Below, in pieces: positions 20,641 to 34,300 of a stretch of DNA of 64,000 bases (position 1 is the first letter of the stretch; every line of letters begins with the position of its first letter). Where the stretch lies: positions 11,631,992 through 11,695,991 of the forward strand of contig OW203726.1 in the NCBI GenBank assembly GCA_934045075.1. The letters are read 5' to 3'. The stretch is from Yponomeuta sedellus (Eukaryota; Arthropoda; Insecta; Lepidoptera; Yponomeutidae). A program made the position numbers and the translations under genes. The notes under the pieces are model-generated. The model was not told the DNA's origin and made no database searches. It was given only the letters and a program-made list of their open reading frames with translations.

Positions 20641-21325
20641 CTATTATAATTATGTTGACATTATGTAGACCCTGGTAGACCATTATGTTACCCTAGGGGT
20701 GAAAGTAACTTAGTCCCGCGACGGGGTACTATTTAGTTCGTGAAACAAAATAAGACTTTAACTCGGGGTAAACACTGTGCTTTACATTACCAATATATGA
20801 AAAGTATAAACTTTTCAACTTGAAAAACTAATAAAGATCGGTTTCTTACCTTTTTTTTCTATGCCCAGGCATAATTTTTCATTTTCGTCTTTAAAAAAAA
20901 TCGTTAATACTTTGTTCTTTTTAATTGTAAGTATTCTACGTTATTTAAAAAAAATGTTGATAGAAAGTGAAATGTTTTTATTGCCAACAAAAAAATAAAC
21001 AAGGTACAATAACTAAGAAAATGTCTTAAGAACTAAATTTGGCAAAAGGCCTTATGCTTAGCTTAAAGTCGCCAGGGAACATGCTCCACTGTTGACGCTG
21101 ATTTTCAGCAAAAGCCTTAGAACTTTAAGTTAAGGGATAAAAACTTAATTACAGAGTCGCTGAGCGCAAAATAAAAAGATACAAATAACTGATTTTGTGT
21201 TTGTACAAAGTAAATTATATTATAACAAAATCATTAGAAAAATATATTCTTTCATTAATACGTCCGTAGCTAATAGTCCGTAGTCCGTAAAATTTTATTA
21301 ATTTTTATGAAACGCTCGTCGCCTT

Positions 21326-21628
21326 GTGTAACCGAGGGATTGTAATCAATCACTTGGGTTAAGCAACAAAAGGCGCGGTCAGGTGGAACTGGAAGGGTGA
21401 CCATCCTGTGCCTACCGCTAGTGGCATTTTCCGAGTACTTCCAGACTTCGCAAGCTGTCATGTAAGGCAGTTGTTAAGCCATGTCAGAAGCCTTCTGGGC
21501 GGTAGTCCTCCACCAACCGCAGGAAGGTTAGGCCATACTCCACCAAGTATGGCCTAACCTTCCTGCGATGCAGGAAGAGACCCGTGCCCCAACAGTGGGG
21601 ACATACAAAGGGTTGATATGTTGATATT
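21326..21628 (+). mobile_element. 5S-type SINE with 22-bp snap-back
   Basis: 5S-like head at 21340-21420, body, and tail GTGGGGACATACAAAGGG followed by TTGATATGTTGATAT. Inside, 21518-21539 and 21546-21567 are perfect inverted copies separated by 6 bases. The left copy replaces the usual body sequence. Confidence 0.75.
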
Positions 21629-22939
21629 ACACTGATTGAGTGACTGTACAGAAAGTTGGAACATGGTTTATCAGAAATCTGTAAATAGATCTAGATTTTT
21701 TTTTATAATTTGTCACCTGCCATTTGAAACAATTTTCCATATGGCTGAAAATTATTACTCTCAATCTGCGCCATTACTCATGCTTTCTGAGTATGAGTAA
21801 TGAAAAATTACAAATATCTTGAGATAAAGTTATATGATCTATATTGCCCCACAATTTCGCCGGTAACCACATGCGATTTTGAAATCATTAGCACCTTTTT
21901 GAGCGAATATTATTTCGTTGTGAAAAACAGTATTATTATTAACTTATCAGTAATGTTATTTGTAACTATTATAATATAATTGCACGCGTGCACTCTACGT
22001 AGTTACGTTATAGAAGACTGCCACAAAAATTTAAAGGTTGATAGACTGTTGACTGCTTATTATGAATATTTGTGTAGTGAAGGAAATTGCAAAAAAGTCG
22101 ACCAGGGGCTTGTTTCATAGAATTACAATTCGTGGTTTGAACTAAGACAATTCAAAGTTCATTGGAAAGTCAATAAATCCACAGATTAACTAATAGTAAA
22201 TCTCGGCTACGCAATATACAGTAATCGTCATAAATACTTGTAGTTTTATGAAACGCGACCCACGGCTCTATTTCATAGAACTATCTTACAATTCACCGTT
22301 TACTATGATAATTCTGTGTCGATTAACCCACATATTAACAATTGGGATGTCTCGGATACATTGAATTGTTATAATAAACTATGAATTGAAGATTTATGAA
22401 AAGAAGTCTGCTTTTTCCGCTGCTGTTGAATAAAAATAATAAACAGTAAACAGACTTAATTTAGATTACTATTTCATTTTTATTTGAAAGCAAAATTATC
22501 AGGTTGTCACCTAATTGTATGTCAGTTGCAACAAAGTGGCTGTAACTTTGTCGAAGAATCGAAACGGTCTACTTTCATGTTACCTAATTCGTACAAAGTC
22601 AACTTGGCAACTCCAATGTACAAGGGCAGCAAATAAAGTTAATCAATCTATCAAACAGGTTTTATTCAGAGTACCACAGAAACTGCGGTTTAACAAGCGT
22701 AATAAGTAAAACTAGGCAATCATTTCAAAATCTAGATCATTTTGGAGAAAAAATTGACAATAAAAATCGAAACTGATTAACTGAGTTTACAAGATTATCG
22801 TAAAACATAGAACTCATGCATTGCACTGGCTTTAATTTAGGATATCATGCTCATCTTAATAATCCTTACTTATTATAATAGTAAATGACCATAGTACATA
22901 GTATTAGGTGATATCTATTTTGGATTATACTATAAAGAT

Positions 22940-23090
22940 ACGTCCCGTAAGACCAGCCTACTTCATCTAAAACAGTGTCCCAGACACTGTAGCATGTGGG
23001 TGGTCCCTTCACCCATTTATTGTAAGTGAAGGTGCCACTGGATGATGTAAGTATAAATACATCTCATTACGTAGATGCAAAGCTTAAAGT
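22940..23090. repeat. Interspersed repeat (CCCAGACACTG family), copy 1
   Basis: GTGTCCCAGACACTGTAGCA, GTGGTCCCTTCACCCAT and CTCATTACGTAGATGC also occur in the same order at 45590-45770. Non-coding. Confidence 0.5.
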
Positions 23091-23584
23091 AAAACAAGTG
23101 GCTTCACATTATTGAAAACCGTTCCTTCAAAGTAAAAAACAAATAAAATAAAACAGAAAGTTTTTTGAAAGTTGGAGTAAGAGTTTAAAATATTTAATTT
23201 AATTTTAAGAAAAGCATACTAGTAAGCACGCTTTTTAGCGTGCTATTATAGAGCATGTGTAACTGTAGCATTAACAATTTTCACCTTGTTTTTTTTCTTT
23301 GCTTAATTTCAGTTTCTAGGCTCCTATCTGGATATCCTATTTGGATAATGAAATATTTGGATCTTAAATGCTGCAATTAAATGTTGTTATCCGTGGGTTA
23401 GCAGCAAGAAAATACTATCTGGTATTAAGCTCGCCTTTGTACAAATTAGTTTTCAGGGCAATAAAGAATTTACATACATTCATTCATTCAATACAACGCT
23501 TAATCACGTCGTGACGCCCACGACACAGGTATGTCTAGGGTCAACGTTTTTATATTAAATTTTATGTAGCCTATAAACATCCAA

Positions 23585-23790
23585 GTGCAGAGACGTCATA
23601 GGCCTTCTCGGAGAAAGAATATGGGCATAAATAGCAAGCGTGCCCAGTACTGGTTGGTAAATTCAAGCGCTGAGGCATTTGAACACCTCAGGCACTCAGG
23701 TTTCCTCACGATGTTTTCCTTCACGGTTAGCGAGTGGTATTGCTACTATAACTTCACAAAGTTACACAAAGTGATCGTTACTCTAAGTTA
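23585..23790 (+). repeat. Interspersed repeat with GCGCTGAGG core
   Basis: CGTGCCCAGTACTGGTTGG, AATTCAAGCGCTGAGGCAT and CAGGTTTCCTCACGATG. Other copies or fragments: 25770-26000, 27100-27440, 38690-38800, 40680-40780, 44478-44540, 46990-47140, 48410-48650 and 48870-48950, on both strands. No coding capacity. Confidence 0.55.
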
Positions 23791-24101
23791 TATAGACATG
23801 TTAAACCTTTTATAGTCTAAGCGTCCTTAACCAATTTTATTGGCCTCTATGTATTAATTAGTCTTTACTGATTGTTCCCATTAGTCCCCTCTAGCCCTCT
23901 CCCCCAGGGTGACAATTCGGGTGTTTTCTCGTGGTCCTCTGTTCCCTTTGGAAGCCGACAAGGGGGCACAACCGGAAAGTCTGTTTCGGTCTTTACGAAT
24001 GTAAATAATGTATGATTTTGAAATACATCTATGTCTTGTCTTGACATACAAACAAAGGAATTGCGAATTTGTATCGGACTATAGTAATGAGCTACACTTA
24101 C

Positions 24102-24171
24102 CGGATAACATGAAACTGCTACTTATACCAGTTTCTTCTTTTCGATCACTTTCCGAACTCACTGTAAGATC
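24102..24171 (-). other. Possible 5' untranslated exon of the cadherin-like gene
   Basis: A 70-bp segment bounded by an acceptor (pyrimidine-rich, TTTTCTAG) and a GTAAGTG donor. It lies about 5 kb upstream of exon 1 in the same orientation, and exon 1 itself has an acceptor at 18942-18943. It is open in one frame, but that is easily chance at this length. RNA data would be needed to confirm it. Confidence 0.25.
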
Positions 24172-24199
24172 CTAGAAAACACTGACTTAAGTCGGAAGG

Positions 24200-25600
24200 A
24201 AGTAGACAACCAATCTACTTGTGAATTGCCTTCATTACAATGAACGTCAACAAGATCGCTGCGAGGACTGACACATTATTGATAGTGAGTTTATCAATCG
24301 ATTACTATCTTTTCACGAAAAAACTGATAAATGGGTGATTATGATAATGAAACAAACAAGTAATGCTAATGCTTCTCGGTGAAATATTTTAAAACGTCTA
24401 CGTGTTTATGGTCCGGGAATCCCTTAAATATTTTCAGTCTTATATATAAAACGTGTCGATATTAAGATGGACCTAAAACCGGTTCATCTTCCTAAGTTTG
24501 TCCTTGAAAATAGCCAAGATTTTTATTTTCAAGGTCAAACTTAGGAGGTTAGGGAAAGAATTCCTGTGGTAAGCCGGCATTAATTCTGCCTTTAGAGTAT
24601 TTTAGTGGGACAATAGTTTTATGAATAAGACGGTAGTTATTTCAGTTTCTGGAGTAGTCAATAATATCCTGTGTATTTTCCATTGTTTCTATAAGTGAAG
24701 ACTTATAATTATTGACCTTCTGTTTTCGTTATTCCTTTTTATGTGACAATCGGATGGTCATAGCGAAACTATTAGGGTTCATTGTTGTCCACGGAACCCT
24801 AAAATAGGATTATTTAATTTTGTTATTTGATTATACTATACGAAAAAACTGTACAAAGTCGCTTTCTTAGACGCTTAATTATAGAATTAATTATTTAATT
24901 AATTAATAATTTGTATTCTTACACTTATACTTATAATGAATAAATGGTTTTTGCTATAATTTTAACAATAAACAAATAAAGATCAAATATTTTATTTAAA
25001 TTAGAATGTTTTAGGTTTAGTTCCATTTTTATGATTAATTATTATTATTATGAATGTTTATGAATTACATCTTTAGATTTACTGCTTAGATCTTATCAAT
25101 TTTGTCTAATAAATTTGAAATGAATAATTGCACATGACTTATAGGTGAATCATTTCACGGACATTTGAAGTCCACTTTCTCAGAGACAGAGTTACTGCAG
25201 TGTCTCTCAAATAGTTATCTCTTCGAATTTCTCAGAAAAGAGCGAGACAGAACGTTACTTAAGTATTAACTGAGTGAAATTTTTAATTGAGAAACCGGTC
25301 CAGATTACTTATTTATTAAATTGCCAAATATGCAATTAACAGGCATAGCACGCAAGCAAAAATATTCAAATGACGATAAAACAGTATAATAAATCGTAAC
25401 AAGAAGGAGATTTTCATTATAGAGAAATAGGTTCATGCACACCTACAATGATTATTGGCTGTGGCTATTATGTGCTGTTAGACATTAAAGACTAAATTTT
25501 ACAGTGAAAGCAATCTTTTTGACTATGTTTTAAAACTGTTTATTAATTTTTGACGTCGGAAATATTTTGTGTAATAGATATTTTTGTGTTGCCTCTAAAC
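24200..25600. other. Intergenic, nothing coding recognised
   Basis: AT-rich. A segment at 25140-25270 (GAAATTCTCAGAAAAGAGCG-type in either strand) recurs inverted at 55290-55400, so it is an unnamed interspersed repeat. Confidence 0.35.
24490..24546. repeat. 23-bp inverted repeat
   Basis: TCCTAAGTTTGTCCTTGAAA... at 24490-24512 against 24524-24546, one mismatch, 11-base loop. Confidence 0.85.
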
Positions 25601-25604
25601 GCCC

Positions 25605-25765
25605 CAACGTAGTTTAGGACGCCCTCCGACCAGGTGGGATGACGATCTGCGAAAATCTGCCGGCAGATGCTGAATGCGGCAAGCTGAAGACAGGGCGCTG
25701 TGGCGCTCATTAGGGGAGGGCTATGTCCAGCAGTGGACTACATAATATATCCTGAAGAAGAAGAA
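25605..25765 (+). mobile_element. RTE-type LINE 3' end
   Basis: Worn coding end (GRPPTRWDD-like, frameshifted), then the typical 3' UTR GGCGCTCATTAGGGGAGGGC, TATGTCCAGCAGTGGAC and a GAAGAAGAAG tail. Confidence 0.65.
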
Positions 25766-27754
25766 GAAGAAGGAACGCCCCACTGCAGGGCACAGGCCTT
25801 CTCTCAGAGAGACAGAGTACGGGCTTCATTACCAAGCGTGCCCACCGCGGATTGGCAATTTCAAGCGCTGAGGTATTCCAGGTTCGATTCCCAGTGCGAG
25901 CCTGTACCTATGACTTAGTTTTCTAAGTTACGTTCATCTGTGAAACAATACTACAACGGTGACGGAAAACATCGTGAGGAAACCTGAGTATCTGGTGTCT
26001 GAGATGATCAAACATTTTATTATAGAGGGTGTATTTTATTGCAGTAACCTTGTCACACAGCGGACTAGCATTATTTATTGTGGAGTCCTCTTTCTTACCA
26101 TCATTCAGGTCAGTATTTGTGTCGCAAGAAAGCATTAAAATATTGTAGGCATCATGATGTAAATCTATGGGATTTTATTATGATATTATTATTAGTAGGT
26201 ATCTATTCAATATCAGTGATTAGCACAGGATCATTGGCACTGATTGCGTGATTTTCGTGACGAACTGAAATGCCGCGCCGATAAATATCCGTATCGTGTG
26301 ATATCAAACTTATAATCATAGTGAAATTTGATTGCAGGTTCTTGTTTCGAATATTTCAAGCAGTGATGTAAATAAAATACATCCTTTTTATGATAAAAAT
26401 CAAAACGAACTATAAAAAAGGAGCCAAATCAATCCTGAAAAAAACATTATATAAAGGAAACGAAATTAGCGGTGTTTTGATGGGGAAATCCAACCCACAT
26501 TTTATTTATTAGTAGTCAAGTCAAGCCATAAGACCAATTCGGACACCAATAATATTCATTTGACACAACTTACATCCAAATTGGTGCAGCTTAGGCTTCA
26601 TTTGTCGTTTATGATGACATTTTTGCAAAAGTTTGTGCCGATGATACGCTCGAATACCATTTGTGTAATGGTTTGTACGAGTTGTACGAGTACAAACTGT
26701 AAAAGAATAACTACTCGTAGTTTTGGTTGCTGTATTATGGACTCATATAGATTACTGCAACATGCAAGGGTCTAAGGTTTGTTTTACTGTCTTATTGATT
26801 ACTTTAGATACCTCGTCACATCGCCTTTTAAATACTAACACTACGTTTTATCGAAGATGTCATTAAAAATGACTGATATAACCCCGGTACAGAATCTGAC
26901 GCTAAGCTGTAAACAACTATCGCCAGAAAGAGGGGCGACAGGCATATGTCGTAACTTCTAAGTCTGATAATGAAAACAAATAGCCAGGAACGCTTTACAT
27001 AAAATCATTCCGTTGTCAGCCCCTGTGGAAAAGCTGAAAAGCGAAAGAGAAAACCTGTGGTTTAAAAAATGGTGTGTCAAACATTTGTTTTTTTAAGTAA
27101 ATCGTTCCACTGCCGGGCACAGGGCGTCTCTCGGAGAGAGAGTATGGGCTTAAATACCACGCGTGCCCATCGCGGATTGGAAAATTCTAGCGCTAAAGTA
27201 CTTGAACATCTCAGACACTCAGGTTTCCTCACGATATTTTAATTCAGTTGGCGAGCGGTATTCCTACTATAAATTTACATGATTATGACGATGATTGCTA
27301 CTATAAATTCACAAATGTACATAAATTAGATTCACGAAAATGAATTAGAGTTATTGGTACAAGTCGACACTGGGAATCGAATCTGGATCTGTCGCTTCCG
27401 AGTCCATTGTTTTACCATTGCCCACTGGGCTACGGCCGTTTTCTTTCTTATTTTTGTGAATCTCGCTCTGGCAAATAAATAAGTTTGTATTTGTCGTTCG
27501 TACCGTGGTAACTAGTATTAAATGATGGATTCAAAGTGAAACGCTTCAGTGAATTTAGACGCGAAAGCCAAGGCTATTAAACCTTGAAAGAAAAATGCCA
27601 GTAGGTTGGAATGTTTCAGACTTATCTCAAATGATTGTACAGTGGGCAGCCACATAATTTAATTTGGTCTCTTAAAACCGTTTTAGCGGAGTTTGAAAAC
27701 AAAGACTGTGACATAATTTTTTTATATATTAGATTATTTGATAACATACGTTGC

Positions 27755-27935
27755 ATCGGGCCTCACACTAGGATACCGTGTCGTGGGAACCAGATACAGC
27801 GACAACACGAACATGTAAACATCCGAGACCGGGGTTTCTTCTTGTTTTTTTTTTTGTCCCCTGCCGGGGTTCTAACCCGGGACCTCTCGCACGGTAGGCA
27901 GATACGCTCCCACTGCGCCACAGTGGTCGTCTGTG
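27755..27935 (-). mobile_element. tRNA-derived SINE (Gly-like head)
   Basis: Minus-strand copy: head reads from about 27930 leftwards (CACTGTGGCGCAGTGGGAGC), B box at about 27870, A/T run, then CGGATGTTTACATG and the CACGACACGG part. Confidence 0.6.
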
Positions 27936-28106
27936 ATAGATACTTAAATAACAAAGTAACAATCGAAATCAATTATGCCAGTTTTATAACTGGCTGCAAA
28001 ATACCATAACTAAATTTCTGTGAGTTGGGAATATTGTCAGTACGACATCAGTAGTATTTTTATATATTTTTTAAAAATACTGCGTTGTTTTGCAGTCCAA
28101 GCGTGA

Positions 28107-28359
28107 TTAATTCCAGGGGTTAAGAGTAGTGATATCATGGTTCTGCTCCATGCTATCCTGAGGCTTTCTGTTCACAGACACGTTAAGGGCCAGCAGCTGC
28201 TGTATCGGTAGGCGAGGCGACAGGTTGACCATGCTCGCCCACTGGCCGTCACATAACTCCGGGAACTTGAGTTTCTTCAGGAAATGACCCTCCATGAACC
28301 AAGGTGAGACGCAGGTCGGCGAGTAATCCCACAGCTTCATTTCGTTCAGACGCACCCAT
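28107..28359 (-). CDS. LRR gene, exon 8 (LRRCT end and stop)
   Basis: 253 bp including TAA at 28107-28109. Reads WVRLNEMKLWDYSPTCVSPW, then LKFPELCDGQW, supplying the last two cap Cys. The tail ends NVSVNRKPQDSMEQNHD and TTLNPWN with no hydrophobic anchor. Confidence 0.85.
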
Positions 28360-31300
28360 CTGTTTGTGCGAAAAAGTATATTTAAAAATAAAAAGATCTG
28401 AAATAATATATTTATGATCAACATGGTCAACCTTCCTGTGATGCAGGAGGGACCCGTGCCCCAGCAGTGAGACATACAAGGGTTGTTATCGATGGAAAAA
28501 AATGTTTGTTGTCATTGGGGAGGTGATGTAAAAAAGATTATTAATGCAATAAATAAATATTTTCTGCAGTAATTTCACAAAACTGCGATCCCCAACCCGC
28601 ATGCCCAGCGTGGGGATTATGGGCATTACCCCCCAATGATGGCATAACCTTGCGCTATGGCGCTCATTAGGGGAGGGCTATGTCTAGCAGTGGACTAATA
28701 TAGCCTGAAGAAGAAAAAGAAATAAATATTTTCTATTCAATCAACACCTATCATAAGTAACATGTGAAAAAATTATTGAAAAGTAATTCTAGGAACCTGT
28801 AAAATTGGAAGGTAATTTGTACGTCACAATTTGCTGTTGGCGCCTTATAATGTATGAAGCATTTAACTTCAGTGTCTTCTCTCATTACGTTTAGAATCAA
28901 ATATAAAAATTATATTGTGTTTTATTACAATATTGTTTTTTTGTTTTTCATACCTGTAAAACCCTAAATAATGGTTTAGTTTTATACGATACAAATAGGT
29001 TCTTTTGTAATCTAATGTTAAGGCATGTTTGTTTGCATGTTTGTGTTGAAAAATTTGCATATCTTTTTGTGTCATCCGTAATCTATTCACCTAATGCAAC
29101 GTTAAAAATTCTTGCAAAACAAAATGCATCCATGTACAAAAATCTGCAATGTAAAACGTTCGTAGACTACAAAGTGTGCATAACATTTTATTGCATAATT
29201 GCCTGTGTAATTTTGTAATACCAAACCAGCATCTCTGTGAGAGGTGGGGAAAAAAGTGGACAACCGTATCGGGTGAAATACTGTCATTGTTATCCGTAAA
29301 CTCACGCGGAAATGTAGAGAGTGTGGCAGTCACAATGCCATGGGTTGCCGGAGAGCTTCACAATGGCCAGTTTCGGCATGAAGTCTAGCGTGCGCGACGG
29401 CAGGGAAGGGAACATGTTCCCGTCCAGATACCTGTGATTTATAATGACACTGAGCGCGGGACAGAATGCAGATTCGGGGGTCTGCGGTAGATACGCATTT
29501 TTGGTAGCGCTTATCTAAAATTAAATCTCATTCTGAGGAGATTCAATGCTGGCTAGCGTTATACTTAAATGTAGTAAGCAGTGGCCTATATACGAGTACG
29601 TCCTACTGTAGGGCCTGGCTTTTTCTCAAATAGAGGTTGTAGGTTTAATCGATACTGTTTTCGATTAGCGATTTTAATTGTTCGCCCGAGCAGGGCCTGT
29701 GCCATGAATGGGAATATAGGTTACTTTAAAAAAAGTATGACTCGTCAGCCATTCAGGTTTTTTTGCAGAGTTTTTTTTACAGTTAGACAAAAAATGAGTT
29801 TACCTAAAGTTCATACATTTGTGAATTCGTTGTAACCATATATGGCTACAACGAATTCACAAATGAAAACTTTAGTTAAACTCATTGGTACATGCCAGAA
29901 TCGAACCCAGGAACTCACAAATGTGATGCCAGGGTTTAAACAACGCGTCAACACCGCTCCAAAAATAAATGTAAGTACGTTGTACTTACAGTGTAGTCAA
30001 GTTCCTCAAAGTTGAAAATGTTTTGAAGTGAACTTCTTGCAATTTATTATCACTCAGTATTAAAGAAGTGAGATTTTCTAAGCCCTCAAAGGTCGTAACA
30101 TTTAAATATCGCAGTTTATTTTTCGATAAATCGACCTTTTCCAATCGAGTACTGTTGGTGAAGATAAAGTCCGGTAATTCAGTTAACTGATTCTCCTTTA
30201 AATCCAAGTGACGCAACAGTTTTAGATTCTCGAACTCGATTCCGGAGAACTGAAAGGAAAACACTTGAAATGTTTTTTGCTTCGTTAGAAGACATCATTA
30301 ATGCAAATGTTCTGTAATGTAATTAGCTTACGCTTTTCAGCCTGTTGTTCGACAGATCCAAATAGGTCAAACATCGCAGACTACTAAAGAGATGTTTATG
30401 TAAATGTTGCAGCTTGTTTCTGTCCAATAAAAGAGTCTCCAGCGATATTAAGTTAAGAAAGGCATTGCCGGATATATTGCCGATCTTGTTCTCAGATAGT
30501 TTTAGAATTTGAAGTGATTTGAGGCAGAATGTTCCATTTTCTATTTTCTGTATCTTGTTCATGGACAAATCTAATATTTGTAGTGAGTCCAAGCCAACGA
30601 AACTGCTTGAAGGTATATAAATCAATTGGTTCTTAGAAATATCAATAGTCTCTAGAAGAGTGTTGTTTGAAAATAAGTGTTCAGGCAGAGTGGCTAAGAA
30701 ATTATTGGAGAGATCTACGTGGAAGAGTTTTCGTGTCGTTCGGAAGGCGTCGCTGTTGATTTCTTCGATATAGTTCCTTTGCAGCCGCCTGAAAAGTAAC
30801 AATGGGTTAAAATCTTTCCACAACTAGTAGATAAGTAGTGAATAGTGTCCGTATGTTTTTTTCTGTTATATTCAGTTAAGCGAAGTCAGGTGTATCTACG
30901 TAGGAGTGATTTATTGGGACCTTAATGGTTGCTGCACGCAAGTGACGCGATATCGATAGACTTTTATATTGCGTGTCGGCGGCTAACGAGATAGTTTACT
31001 TTTTTAAATCTCTGTTACGGTAGACTATTTTGTGAATGAAAATAAAACGCACCGTTTTAAACCCTAATTTACTAACATAATTATGTAGTGACTTTCTGAT
31101 CTACTCGCTTATATTAAAATCCTAACCAATGTAGGATTTTCTTTAGCCTAGGTCTGAAATACTGCAAAAGAGATAACACGTCTCCATACGGAGGAAGTTG
31201 AGTATTTTAAACTTATTGATGGCGATTATGGAATCTTATCATATAGGCTCTGCTATATTTAGTTTAAATTAAATTTAGTTAAGGTGCTCCGAGTGGAGGT

Positions 31301-34300
31301 TTTTTCCTTGTCTGCCTTTTCCTCCGCTACAAATACGGCCTGAAGGCAGCGGCTTATGAGTAGCATGTAGAATGTAAATTATTTTCGTTGAAATAAATTA
31401 TTGATTTCTGATTTCTTGTTCTTCTTAGCGTGAAGGCAAGCAACAAGTCAACGTGGATAAACCATTCGCTTTTTTTTCAATGGTTTTCATTTTGGATTTT
31501 CGATCAATTTGGATTTATGATTTCTTATTACTCCAAAAAAAATATCGCTGCCTTTAATTTTGTGAAGCCCCTGTATACATCATTCTCAAAAGTACGGCTT
31601 ATCAGGGCTAGAATCTATCTTCATAGAGTATATTACATTAAATTTTCTTTTAACTTACAGTATCCTCAAGTTGACGAGTGACTCGAAGATGCCTGGCGGA
31701 AGGTACTCTACATGATTGTCAAACATGTCGAGCTCGGTCACCGAACGCATCCCCTTGAACGTGCTTTTATGTAGTGTGCGCAGTCTGTTTGTACCTAAAT
31801 CTCTGAGGATGTAAATTGCAAACATTTTGACATTATTATAAGCTTAAATTGATGAGTAGAACCTCTCATTATTAGATGTATATAGGGATTTCGTTAACCC
31901 GGTAGAGATACGTCAGACTGCTAAGTTAGAGTGTAGACTATAATCAGTATATAATGGTAGGGTTCCGTGTCTCAAAAGATGAAGAAGAAATTGTACATCC
32001 GTCCCCCACGAGTCTTATTTTTATTTTTCCGGGTGCGTACGTCAAAAAAATAAATTTACCAGTGATGTGACCGAATAGATGTGCATTGCTGTCGATTGTA
32101 CTTTAACGTTAAGTTAATTTTTTTCAGTATTTTTTATAAGAGTGCGATTAATTTTTCAACTAATTGTCACGAAGTACGGAGAATAATTTGAGTATTTAAT
32201 TTCTATATTTAAACATAGAATATGTAATTAAAGAATATTCTATGTATCTATATTTAAAACTCTGCGATAAAATAAGTAGGAACGTATTAGGCGTGATCGT
32301 TGCAAAGACGAACCGTTTTATAAGACTGTTTTGTGTTCCGCGACGATAGGACCGTTTTACGTTTCATTCTAAAGCAGTGCCAGCGTTTGTTCGTCGCGAG
32401 AACAATCCTTAGATTGTTTGACGCGGATATGTCCTTTAATGCTATATTAATAGAGCCTAGAACGTAATGAGATCATTGCGACGGCGTCGTCGGCTCCTTG
32501 CTCGTTCCGTTCGTTTTGGTCTGTGATACAATAAAGTAACTTTATGTCTATGAGTATACAGTCGAATATCGTGTAAAACAACTTATTTTTTCCGATGTTT
32601 CGTGATTTCATCTCGTTCGCAAAGCGGTGGTCATTGCTGTGTATCTTAATGTCGTTGGTGTAGCGTCTAAGGTCGTTTAGCAATGGCAACGAGTCGCGAC
32701 GCTCGCTCGCTTGATCGCGCAGCTCGTGGGTGACGGTTATTGTTTACATTTTTCAGGTTGAAATAATAATTCAATGCTACTCACTGATTGTGAATATTAA
32801 TTATGTAATTTTGTATTAATTTTTTACTCAAGTTAAAGTTTAGTTTTAATGTTTAGTCCTAAGCCTGGAAAAGTATGAAGGGAAGTTCATTAATTTAAAG
32901 GAAAATATATTTAAATCGAACGAAAAACGTTAACTAGTCCTCAACCTCATTCCGAAACCATTTGTTTTATTAGTCTTCGAGACGAATGTCGACGAGACGA
33001 AACGAGAGTTTTTCTCATTTGACCGTCCTCTGCGCCTTGCTCGTTCGCCTACAATGAAACCAGTTGCGAACGAGGACCGTTTCGAGGACCTGTTTTCGTT
33101 CCAGAAAAAACGGTGGCGTTTCGTGGTCGTCGTACGTATTTAATAAATAAAAACAGAGAGTAAAAGTTAGAAAAAAAAGGAAAATTTTGAATTCCAACAG
33201 GATCACCGACTGTCTATCTAATTACCTGCCAAGACTTGACGAAGATAGTAAAAAAATTTGGTCGTAGGTTCAACGTTCGGTGGATAGACAGCTTATGCGG
33301 TAGGTTGATGACACGGACGGACAATGGACGAGATTAGCAGAGGATCTGCGAGGTTGGTGTGATTTTAAAGACACCCAACTGTGGGCGTCATTCATTGGCT
33401 GTGTATATAAATAGATTAGATAATTATAAGCTTATTACATATTCAGCAGGTCGTTCGGCACAATGAGGTCGGCTGTGAGAGCTGTCAGCCCGGCGCGCCA
33501 GCAGTTCAGCGACCGACGCGCGGCATCGCACCTGCAAGTGCCCTTGGAGCATTGCCGCCATCGCGATTGGCCGAAACTTGTGGTCCAAACTACAAATAAA
33601 CAACAATTCGTGTGCTGTTTTATGGCTACTCTACATGTGATAAGTAGTGAGTGGTCGAGCTCTTTAGTGACTAATAAACTCTTAGTTTTAGATTAGTTCG
33701 ATCCGTACTTAACCACTTAACATGTGTAAACGAGCTTTATAGATACGTTATTATAGCAGGTAGAACATAATTTTTTGATGAGACTTTGATAACAGTTTAA
33801 AACTGAGCGGTTGGTAAGTCACTCCATCAAAAAAAATATAAAATCGTCAACTACAAAATTTGGTTGTATTATTGTTAAAGCTTCTTCCTTAAGTTTACAC
33901 AAAATTTATTCCGGCGGATGAAAATTAGTGGAGATTATTTAAAGAGAAGTAATACAAGAGTTGATTATTATGAGATCAACTCTACAATCACTATTCAAAT
34001 ATCAGTTTTTTATGCATTCGCTAGAGCAGTTTTGTAGCTGTATTTTGTATATTTCAGTGTCGGGCTTACAATAAAATAAAAGGTTGCATTGAATATAATA
34101 ATAACCTCCTTAAGTTCCACGCGAGTCTTTTGTTTTTGTCTGTACATTTGAAAAAGTTTAAAATAATAAAATACTACAAACACACCACACTTAAATTTTC
34201 AGTAATTTTTGTAGAACAAGGTTCTATCGCACTATGGACTATCATATGGTTATGGATAACTTAGTGACCTATTTACAGGCTAAAAATTTCACCCATGCCG